Shown here one piece after another: positions 6,019 through 10,833 of a stretch of DNA of 25,970 bases; position 1 is the first letter of the stretch; each line of letters starts with the position of its first letter. Position numbers and translations under genes: made by a program. The notes beneath the pieces were generated by a model that was not told the DNA's origin, made no database searches, and saw only the letters and a program-made list of their open reading frames with translations. This stretch comes from a virus. The DNA lies in IMG/VR virus record IMGVR_UViG_3300034375_000894, positions 1 to 25,970 of that record; one strand, given 5' to 3'.

Positions 6019-6177
6019 TTACTCACTTGTAACTGTTTCATTTTCTTCAAGCTCTCTTATCTCTACTTCATAGCTGTCAAAAAATTCTTTCACAGGTTTA
6101 TCCCAATGTAAAAGATGACTAAGATGTAAGTTATCTTCATAAACATCTATTATAAATCTTCTTGAATATACTTTCAT
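6019..6177 (-). CDS. Hypothetical 52-residue protein, last gene of leftward cassette
   Basis: The frame from ATG 6177 to TAA 6019-6021 encodes MKVYSRRFIIDVYEDNLHLS and continues with HLLHWDKPVKEFFDSYEVEI and an acidic tail. The start follows the stop of the upstream gene by one base. It has alternating hydrophobic residues early (beta strands) and an acidic end. No family is recognised. It is bounded downstream by the 5978-6004 hairpin, which makes it the cassette's terminal gene. Confidence 0.6.
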   Translation of the reverse strand: MKVYSRRFIIDVYEDNLHLSHLLHWDKPVKEFFDSYEVEIRELEENETVTSE

Positions 6178-6178
6178 T

Positions 6179-6388
6179 TTATTCATGTTTAATAAACTCC
6201 ACAGTTATTTTGCATTTACCATGTTCTCTAAAATTAACTGTATCATCATAGGTGTCTATTAATTCGCATAATCTTTTTAAGATTATACCATCATCGCTAT
6301 GAACATGAGTTAATATTTGGTTCTTTTTTTCTTTGTTACCCTCGTACTTAGTACCAATGGTAACTATCTCGTAGCTATCTATATACAT
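6179..6388 (-). CDS. Hypothetical 69-residue protein downstream of the repeat array
   Basis: Begins MYIDSYEIVTIGTKYEGNKE; the pattern of alternating hydrophobics, a Lys-rich turn, the helix IILKRLCELIDTYDDT and a closing strand CKITVEFIKHE suggests a small alpha/beta fold. AAGG lies 9 bases before the ATG, and the leader contains AAACAACTA twice. It has its own predicted promoter at 6423-6452, with the repeat array immediately upstream. It is therefore the gene most likely controlled by that array. Function unknown. Confidence 0.7.
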   Translation of the reverse strand: MYIDSYEIVTIGTKYEGNKEKKNQILTHVHSDDGIILKRLCELIDTYDDTVNFREHGKCKITVEFIKHE

Positions 6389-6422
6389 AGTTGTTTACCT
6401 TTAGTTGTTTCCTTTCATAATT

Positions 6423-6452
6423 ATAATATAACCATAAAGGTTAATATGTCAA
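6423..6452 (-). promoter_or_regulatory. Strong predicted leftward promoter with operator core
   Basis: On the minus strand a consensus TTGACA (6452-6447) is followed by an 18-base spacer and TATTAT (6428-6423). The spacer contains AACCTTTATGGT (6442-6431), identical to the site in the promoter of the HTH regulator gene. It lies 36-65 bases upstream of the start codon at 6388, and the seven-copy repeat array begins 11 bases upstream of its -35 box. Confidence 0.6.
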
Positions 6453-6463
6453 TAGTATTTTTA

Positions 6464-6609
6464 GGTTGATTGTCTCAAAGTTTTAGTTGCTTATATCAAA
6501 CTTTAGGTTGCTTATATCAAAGTTGTGGTTGCTTATCTCGAATAAGTTTTGGTTGATTGTCTCAAAAATCATGGTTGATTGTCTCTAATTTTTGGTTGCT
6601 TATCTCAAA
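6464..6609 (+). repeat. Seven-copy iteron-like array, about 21-bp period
   Basis: A 16-base unit with consensus GGTTGMTTRTMTCAAA starts at 6464, 6485, 6506, 6527, 6551, 6573 and 6594, giving steps of 21, 21, 21, 24, 22 and 21 bases. That is close to two helical turns, so the copies fall on nearly the same DNA face. Two versions occur: GATTGTCTC (copies 1, 5, 6) and GCTTATMTC (copies 2, 3, 4, 7). Each unit is a loose dyad, TTGM-N5-TCAA. Stops occur in the reading frames checked on both strands, so it is non-coding. Candidate roles are initiator iterons or an activator array for the adjacent promoter. Confidence 0.85.
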
Positions 6610-6613
6610 AAAA

Positions 6614-6778
6614 TTATTTTATTTCTTGTCCTTGTTTATTAAATGATTTGTTTATATTTGGGACATATAAAAAACCATTGTCTTTTAGTTGCTTCAACAT
6701 ATTATTAAACCATATATTATTAATATTATGTTGATATGGTTTAAGATTTTTATAGTATTTTTGCGACCATTGGACCAT
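6614..6778 (-). CDS. Hypothetical 54-residue protein (YYKNLKPYQHNINN type)
   Basis: From ATG 6778 the frame encodes MVQWSQKYYKNLKPYQHNIN and continues with NIWFNNMLKQLKDNGFLYVP and NKSFNKQGQEIK, ending at TAA 6614-6616. The dense pattern of aromatic and Asn/Lys residues looks like a real conserved small helical protein. I have an impression of similar sequences in pelagiphage-like genomes but cannot confirm it. It follows the previous gene after one base, has no Shine-Dalgarno, and is the last gene before the repeat array. Confidence 0.6.
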   Translation of the reverse strand: MVQWSQKYYKNLKPYQHNINNIWFNNMLKQLKDNGFLYVPNINKSFNKQGQEIK

Positions 6779-6779
6779 A

Positions 6780-6881
6780 TTAAAACAATATAACGCCTAA
6801 TAAAAAACCAATTAAAAAACACTGGTATTCATGGCGGTAGTAAAGCTCATAAAATTTAAGATCCTTTAAAAATTTATTCAT
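6780..6881 (-). CDS. Tiny single-pass membrane protein, 33 residues
   Basis: The frame ATG 6881 to TAA 6780 encodes MNKFLKDLKFYELYYRHEYQ followed by CFLIGFLLGVILF. The last 13 residues are a hydrophobic membrane segment ending at the stop codon, giving an N-in, tail-anchored or holin-accessory-like layout. It overlaps the preceding gene's stop by 8 bases and is followed after one base by the next gene. The gene is very short, so the call rests on packing and the clean membrane segment. Confidence 0.5.
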   Translation of the reverse strand: MNKFLKDLKFYELYYRHEYQCFLIGFLLGVILF

Positions 6882-7020
6882 TTTTTAATTGCTTCAGGTA
6901 TTGTCTAAATAATTTCATGGCTTCTCTTTTAGTATAAAAATAATATACTTGCTTGATCCAGTAACCCTTAACGATGTCAGTTATTAAATAGCTACCATTT
7001 AATTGTTTTGTTACAATCAT
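6874..7020 (-). CDS. Hypothetical 48-residue protein
   Basis: From ATG 7020 it reads MIVTKQLNGSYLITDIVKGY and continues WIKQVYYFYTKREAMKLFRQYLK. The layout is two short beta strands, then an aromatic strand and a basic helix. That resembles the minimal domains in which a host-reading strand pair is followed by a KREA helix, as in AP2-like or Arc-type small phage proteins, but no assignment is possible. The start overlaps the previous gene in an ATGA arrangement, and GGGGG lies upstream. Confidence 0.65.
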   Translation of the reverse strand: MIVTKQLNGSYLITDIVKGYWIKQVYYFYTKREAMKLFRQYLKQLKNE

Positions 7021-7169
7021 TTATAAACCCCCAATAAATTAGATAAAATATAAGGTGTTATTTTTTTTGGTATTGGTAGTCTATATTTGAGCCAGTCGGT
7101 CCAGTATTGTTTGGTCCTATATATTTTTATAATTGGTACTTGATATAAATTGATATTGTCTTTTTTCAT
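7017..7169 (-). CDS. Hypothetical 50-residue protein, first gene of leftward cassette
   Basis: ATG 7169 is preceded by GAGAGG. The product MKKDNINLYQVPIIKIYRTK continues QYWTDWLKYRLPIPKKITPY and ends in a hydrophobic stretch. It is basic and aromatic-rich, with no recognised family. It is the first gene after the divergent promoter region and has AAACAACTA in its leader (7190-7182, read leftward). Confidence 0.6.
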   Translation of the reverse strand: MKKDNINLYQVPIIKIYRTKQYWTDWLKYRLPIPKKITPYILSNLLGVYK

Positions 7170-7199
7170 ATTACCTCTCATTAGTTGTTTTAATATACA

Positions 7200-7297
7200 T
7201 AGACATTATGGCTATATATACTATGGTCAATAATGTCGCACTTATCATATTTATAATAGACATTTTGGCTATATAGTTATAAAAGTTTAAATGTCAA
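7200..7297. promoter_or_regulatory. Divergent promoter region built from an 18-bp direct repeat
   Basis: AGACATTATGGCTATATA (7201-7218) recurs with one change at 7258-7275. Each copy begins a rightward promoter-like pair: TAGACA 7200-7205 with TATGGT 7222-7227, and TAGACA 7257-7262 with TATAAA 7278-7283. Leftward pairs overlap them: TTGACC 7230-7225 with TAATGT 7208-7203, and TTGACA 7297-7292 with TATATA 7275-7270. The arrangement would let one regulator control both the small-gene cassette and the 7331 gene. The repeat includes TTWTGGCTATA, related to the TTTATGGTTATA part of the 6423-6452 promoter. Confidence 0.55.
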
Positions 7298-7330
7298 TTA
7301 TGACAAAAACAACTAACAAAGAAGGTAAAC

Positions 7331-7924
7331 ATGACACCAATAAGAAAAGATGAGAAGGAACATTTATTGTCAGTGTGCAATAAGAAGTTTAACGCTAGAG
7401 AGCAATCTATATCTTATGAAATTCAAAGAGATGCTCAAGAGTTAAGCGACAAAAAAAAGAGTTCTTTTCAAAAATTAATTAAAGTTGATAAAAAAATGAC
7501 AGCTTTAATTGAAGCAGAAAAGAAATACAAAAAGCATATCCAAAATAAAGACGCTATAGAAAAAAAATTACTTGAGGATGTGTCCAAAAAAGCTAAAGAA
7601 GTTCAGGAACATTTAGAGAGGGTTAATAATGTTCGTAAATGGGGACGAGATTTTAGCGATTATAGGACCAATTATATAGATGATCCTGCAAGCGGTGATT
7701 TTATAGCTAATTTAAACAAATGTTGTTATGAGGAATCACTACAACATGTAAGTGATAACCATAAATTAAAAGCACATCTTGAGGACATGAGAGATCAAGT
7801 AATTATGACTATTAATAGCGGTCTTGCATTGGCTACAACTCAAGCAGAAGTAAAAAAAATATATAATGAAGCGGGTATAGATTACTATCTACCTCAAGCA
7901 TTATTACAGTTACCATCTAAATAA
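7331..7924 (+). CDS. Hypothetical coiled-coil early protein, 197 residues
   Basis: The protein begins MTPIRKDEKEHLLSVCNKKF. Residues about 20-100 are almost entirely charged helix (a probable coiled coil), followed by a compact region with WGRDFSDYRTNYIDD (about 104-118) and LNKCCYEES, then a helix and a short conserved-looking tail, KIYNEAGIDYYLPQALL. I recall similar proteins from marine phages, always without function. AAGG lies 5 bases before the ATG. It is a one-gene transcription unit with its own promoter region (7200-7297) and a strong terminator right after it, which points to a product needed at independent dosage. Confidence 0.75.
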   Translation: MTPIRKDEKEHLLSVCNKKFNAREQSISYEIQRDAQELSDKKKSSFQKLIKVDKKMTALIEAEKKYKKHIQNKDAIEKKLLEDVSKKAKEVQEHLERVNNVRKWGRDFSDYRTNYIDDPASGDFIANLNKCCYEESLQHVSDNHKLKAHLEDMRDQVIMTINSGLALATTQAEVKKIYNEAGIDYYLPQALLQLPSK

Positions 7925-7935
7925 TAATAAACATT

Positions 7936-7970
7936 AAACCCGGTTAGGTTAATTCTTAGCCGGGTTTTTT
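7936..7970 (+). terminator. Intrinsic terminator after the 7331 gene
   Basis: AAACCCGGTTAG (7936-7947) pairs with CTTAGCCGGGTTT (from 7955), including one G-U pair, and is followed directly by a run of T ending at 7970. A GC-rich stem plus U-tract is the textbook rho-independent form. It isolates the early gene from the late operon downstream. Confidence 0.85.
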
Positions 7971-8268
7971 ATTGGTCCTATACTTCCATTTTAAACACTC
8001 AACCACGCCACGCAATCACTCGTATATATAAGCGGATCAAGGTATTATATATAATACATGAGCCAAAAAGTCGTAATGATAATAAAAAGTTACCGGTAAC
8101 TATTACATTTTGCCAGATGTTTTTATAGATTTTGTAAATTATAAAAGCCATACACCCCAAAACCAACCCGCCAAATATTATATATATATACATGGGACTC
8201 GAGGACACCCTTACACACAGCTTCATCTTCATCTTGCCAGACCAATAATAATAAACTAGATATGGTAT
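7971..8268. promoter_or_regulatory. Intergenic control region before the late operon
   Basis: These 298 bases separate the terminator from the late operon and hold no confident gene. They contain two perfect palindromes: the 16-base GTATTATATATAATAC (8042-8057) and the 12-base GTTACCGGTAAC (8089-8100). An alternating TA tract and a locally GC-richer segment (about 8191-8245) with CTCGAG follow. The late promoter must lie here or be read from upstream; I see only weak sigma-70-like pairs, such as TTGCCA 8235-8240. The palindromes are candidate sites for a late activator. Confidence 0.5.
7999..8193 (-). CDS. Doubtful small membrane protein
   Basis: A minus-strand frame from ATG 8193 encodes 64 residues starting MYIYIIFGGLVLGCMAFIIY, then KIYKNIWQ and a second moderately hydrophobic stretch. 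It would make one or two membrane segments with a basic C-terminus, as expected for a small phage membrane protein. Against it: no Shine-Dalgarno, no operon partner, and both perfect palindromes of the control region fall inside the frame. AT-rich DNA easily produces such hydrophobic frames. Listed as a possibility only. Confidence 0.25.
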   Translation of the reverse strand: MYIYIIFGGLVLGCMAFIIYKIYKNIWQNVIVTGNFLLSLRLFGSCIIYNTLIRLYIRVIAWRG

Positions 8269-8460
8269 ATGAACTATTTTTCATCAGAAGATATGGATTG
8301 CGTTTGCTACATTGAAGAAAAAACAAACAATGTAGTTATTAAATTCTTTAATATACCAGATCATTCTTCTGCTGAGTTATTTACAATGTTTGCTATGAAC
8401 AGATTAGGTTTTGATTATCACCCTCTAAATGAGAATATGCCTAGCAAATCAGTTCACTAA
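8269..8460 (+). CDS. Small conserved protein before terminase large subunit
   Basis: The 63-residue product MNYFSSEDMDCVCYIEEKTN has regular strands (VVIKFFNI), then a helix with AELFTMFAMNRLGFDYHPL and a basic end KSVH. The F-x-x-x-x-M-x-x-L-G-F-D-Y-H segment looks conserved; I recall similar small proteins just ahead of terminase in marine podoviruses. It ends 3 bases before the terminase start, so it probably opens the late operon and couples terminase translation. No Shine-Dalgarno is clear for its own start. Function unknown. Confidence 0.65.
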   Translation: MNYFSSEDMDCVCYIEEKTNNVVIKFFNIPDHSSAELFTMFAMNRLGFDYHPLNENMPSKSVH

Positions 8461-8463
8461 GTT

Positions 8464-9735
8464 ATGGATATTAAAATACCTTATACACCTCGTAAGCATC
8501 AAGCCTACATTCATAAACAAATAGATAAACACAGATGGAATGTATTAGTTTGTCATAGAAGATTTGGCAAAACTGTGGCAGTTCTAAATCATTTGATTAG
8601 ATCAGCTTTAACTTCTAAGAACAAGAACCCTAGGTATGCCTATATATCACCTACCTTCAAACAATCAAAAGCTATTGCTTGGGATTATATAAAACAGTTC
8701 ACCGCCAAAATACCCCACACTAAATTCAACGAAACAGAACTGAGAGTTGATTTACCAAATGGCTCTCGTATCACCTTGCTAGGCTCAGAAAACTCAGATG
8801 GCTTGAGGGGTATATACCTTGATGGTTGTGTGATTGACGAGTATGCAAATGTAAATGAAAAACTATTTCCTGAGATTATCAGACCAGCACTATCCGACAG
8901 AAAGGGGTACTGTGTTTTTATTGGGACTCCGCAAGGAATGAATAATAATTTTTATGATTTATACCAACATGCACAAGGTGCGGATGATTGGTTTCACTAT
9001 AAAGCTAAAGCTAGCGATACGAAAATTGTTGACCAAGAGGAACTAGACAAAGCGAAAGAGGTAATGGGTGAGAAGAAATACCTGCAAGAGTTTGAGTGTG
9101 ATTGGATCGCAAACATCGAAGGTGCTATCTATGGTGATGAGATTGCAAAACTAGATAACAAACGACAGATAACTAGAGTGCCATACGATCCTAGTTTACC
9201 AGTTTCGACAAGTTGGGATTTGGGTGTTTCAGATCATAGTTCAATTATATTCTTTCAACAACTAGGTAGAGCAATCAATATTATCGACTACCATGAAGAA
9301 AGAGGTCAAGGATTACCGCACTATATTCAGATGATAAAGGAAAAGGATTATATCTACAAAGATCACTTTGCGCCACACGACATCGAAGTTACAGATTTTA
9401 GTAATGGCAAGACCCGGAGAGAGGTCGCCTATCAATTAGGAATTAGGTTTAAAGTCGTGCCAAAAATTCCACTCGAAGATGGCATCCACGCAACGACAAT
9501 GATCTTGCCTAGATGTTGGATTGATGTAGACCATTGCAAAAACTTAATAGATGCGTTAAGACATTACCACAGGAAGTATATTGACAAAAACAGAATGTTT
9601 AGGTCAAAGCCTGTACACGATTGGAGTTCACACGCTTGCGATGCCATGAGGTATCTAGCTGTTGGATTACAAGAAATAAATGATAGACAAATTGCTCCAC
9701 AAAGTGTAGCAGATAATGAATACAGGATTATATAA
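8464..9735 (+). CDS. terL: Terminase large subunit
   Basis: This 423-residue DNA-packaging motor subunit has both domains. The ATPase shows the Walker A-like CHRRFGKT (30-37), the Walker B CVIDEYA with catalytic Asp125-Glu126, and the coupling motif FIGTPQG (152-158). The RNase H-like nuclease shows SWDLGVSDHSS (Asp252, Asp257), an IIDYHEE strand with Asp275, and the final HDWSSHACDAMRYLA with Asp393. It cleaves and translocates viral DNA into the prohead through the portal. Length is on the short side for the family but all motifs are present. No Shine-Dalgarno; probably coupled to the 8269 gene. Confidence 0.95.
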   Translation: MDIKIPYTPRKHQAYIHKQIDKHRWNVLVCHRRFGKTVAVLNHLIRSALTSKNKNPRYAYISPTFKQSKAIAWDYIKQFTAKIPHTKFNETELRVDLPNGSRITLLGSENSDGLRGIYLDGCVIDEYANVNEKLFPEIIRPALSDRKGYCVFIGTPQGMNNNFYDLYQHAQGADDWFHYKAKASDTKIVDQEELDKAKEVMGEKKYLQEFECDWIANIEGAIYGDEIAKLDNKRQITRVPYDPSLPVSTSWDLGVSDHSSIIFFQQLGRAINIIDYHEERGQGLPHYIQMIKEKDYIYKDHFAPHDIEVTDFSNGKTRREVAYQLGIRFKVVPKIPLEDGIHATTMILPRCWIDVDHCKNLIDALRHYHRKYIDKNRMFRSKPVHDWSSHACDAMRYLAVGLQEINDRQIAPQSVADNEYRII

Positions 9736-9737
9736 TT

Positions 9738-9971
9738 ATGGGATCAATATTAAAACCAAAACCAGTAGTAATACCACCGCCACCACCACAACCAGAACCA
9801 CCACCACCACCTGTTGTTGAAGAGTTACCAGAAGAAAAGAAAGAAGAGATTTCAAAAGAGATGGCTGCTAGAGAAAGAAAAAGAAGAGGAAGAAAATCAA
9901 CTATTCTTACTGGACCATTAGGTATTCAAGAAACTGAAGAAGAAGCATTAGAAACTTTATTGGGTAAATAA
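9738..9971 (+). CDS. Proline-rich small protein with RRGRxSTILT motif
   Basis: The 77-residue protein has a Pro-rich N-terminal half (residues about 8-30, runs of Pro with Glu and Val), an acidic/basic middle, and the motif RRGRKSTILTGPLG (49-62). It ends with TLLGK. The motif recurs in the product of 10414-10833. Small proteins with an R-R-G-R-x-x-T-I-L-T tail are widespread between terminase and portal in podoviruses, with no known role. Position in the head module suggests a virion or assembly function. Confidence 0.7.
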   Translation: MGSILKPKPVVIPPPPPQPEPPPPPVVEELPEEKKEEISKEMAARERKRRGRKSTILTGPLGIQETEEEALETLLGK

Positions 9972-9972
9972 T

Positions 9973-10218
9973 ATGGCATTTGGAAAATTACTAAGAGAAT
10001 TAATTAAAAGACCAAAAGTAAAAAAAGTATTAAAAAAAGTTAAACAAAAAAATACTGCTAAAACTACAAACACAAAAATATTAAAAGCTAAACCTTTTAA
10101 AGTTGCTTCAAAAAGTAAATCTAAAATAATAATAGGTAGAGGTGTAAAAGTATCTACATCTGGTGGTTTACTTTCTCAAAAAAAAACAATTAAAGATAAA
10201 AAATTATTAGGAGTATAA
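9973..10218 (+). CDS. Very basic 81-residue protein of the head module
   Basis: About one third of the residues are Lys; it begins MAFGKLLRELIKRPKVKKVL and ends KDKKLLGV. An amphipathic basic start is followed by a Ser/Lys-rich part with IIIGRGVKVSTSGGLL. It starts one base after the previous stop. The codons for its last residues and stop (GGAGTATAA) also serve as the Shine-Dalgarno of the next gene. A DNA-condensing or head-internal role is conceivable from its charge alone. No family recognised. Confidence 0.6.
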   Translation: MAFGKLLRELIKRPKVKKVLKKVKQKNTAKTTNTKILKAKPFKVASKSKSKIIIGRGVKVSTSGGLLSQKKTIKDKKLLGV

Positions 10219-10219
10219 T

Positions 10220-10411
10220 ATGTTAGAAAAAATTAAAAAAGTATTTACAAGAAAGAAACCAGTAGTAAAAAAAACTAAAGAAGTTAAAGAAGAGGTAAAA
10301 GAAAAAATTAAAATTGAAGAACCTTTAGTTTTGAAAAAAAAAGATATTTCTGAAAAAGCTACAAAAGAAACTAAGCAAGAAACTAAATCTTCATTAACAT
10401 TTGGAGTATAA
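10220..10411 (+). CDS. Lys/Glu-rich 63-residue protein of the head module
   Basis: The protein begins MLEKIKKVFTRKKPVVKKTK and continues as a low-complexity Lys/Glu chain ending SSLTFGV. The first 10 residues could form a small amphipathic helix; the rest is probably disordered. It starts one base after the previous stop, and its last codons (GGAGTATAA) again act as ribosome site for the next gene. Repetitive composition means weak evidence from sequence pattern, but the operon spacing supports expression. Confidence 0.55.
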   Translation: MLEKIKKVFTRKKPVVKKTKEVKEEVKEKIKIEEPLVLKKKDISEKATKETKQETKSSLTFGV

Positions 10412-10413
10412 TT

Positions 10414-10833
10414 ATGGGAGCAACTGGACCAAGCACAGGACCAGCAGGACAAACAGGAACAACTGTTGTTGCAGGGAAAACATTACCTACCTATGGAACT
10501 AAAGAGGATGCGGAAAAAGAAAGAAAAAGAAATGAATCTAAAAAAAGATTAAAAGAAGCAGAAGAACAAAATAGATTAAATAGAGGTAGTGGAGGAGATA
10601 CAGATCCAAAACCAATTATTGTTAAAGAAGATGTTGATGAGACAAAAGAAGAAACTACTCAAGAAGAAATAATAGAAGATGAAGAAAAAGAAGATGAAGA
10701 AAAAGAATCTGAAGATAAAGAATATGATGCTAGAAGAACAAAAAGAAGAGGTAGAAGAATGACAATACTTACTTCACCAACTGGAACTGGTCAAGGTCTT
10801 GTATTGGGTAAACCAACTTTATTAGGTGCATAA
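10414..10833 (+). CDS. Acidic low-complexity protein with RRGRxMTILT motif
   Basis: The 139-residue protein opens with a Gly/Thr/Pro-rich segment (MGATGPSTGPAGQTGTTVVA), has a charged helix (30-55), then a strongly acidic stretch of Glu and Asp (about 70-105). It ends with RRGRRMTILTSPTG (111-124) and PTLLGA. The final block parallels that of the 9738 gene. The acidic stretch could mimic DNA or bind the basic partner proteins encoded just before it. The stop overlaps the portal start by one base. Probably a head-assembly or virion component; this is inferred from position. Confidence 0.65.
   Translation: MGATGPSTGPAGQTGTTVVAGKTLPTYGTKEDAEKERKRNESKKRLKEAEEQNRLNRGSGGDTDPKPIIVKEDVDETKEETTQEEIIEDEEKEDEEKESEDKEYDARRTKRRGRRMTILTSPTGTGQGLVLGKPTLLGA

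Noticed and set aside
5832-6050. Minus-strand frame of 72 codons opposite the terminase small subunit
   Set aside because: It overlaps the well-supported terminase frame and the convergent hairpin, and conflicts with the 6019-6177 gene.
6464-6609. CRISPR-like array
   Set aside because: Units are only 16 bases with about 5-8 bases between them, so there are no spacers of useful length. The variants and helical phasing fit protein-binding sites.
8191-8247. Plus-strand 18-codon frame MGLEDTLTHSF
   Set aside because: Too short, no Shine-Dalgarno and no hallmark of a leader peptide; the local GC rise alone is not enough.
8123-8326. Minus-strand frame of 67 codons
   Set aside because: Overlaps the plus-strand 8269 gene start and another doubtful frame; no ribosome site and no operon partner.
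10207-10452. Minus-strand 81-codon frame
   Set aside because: Antisense of Lys/Glu-rich genes, which automatically gives Ser/Phe-rich open frames.
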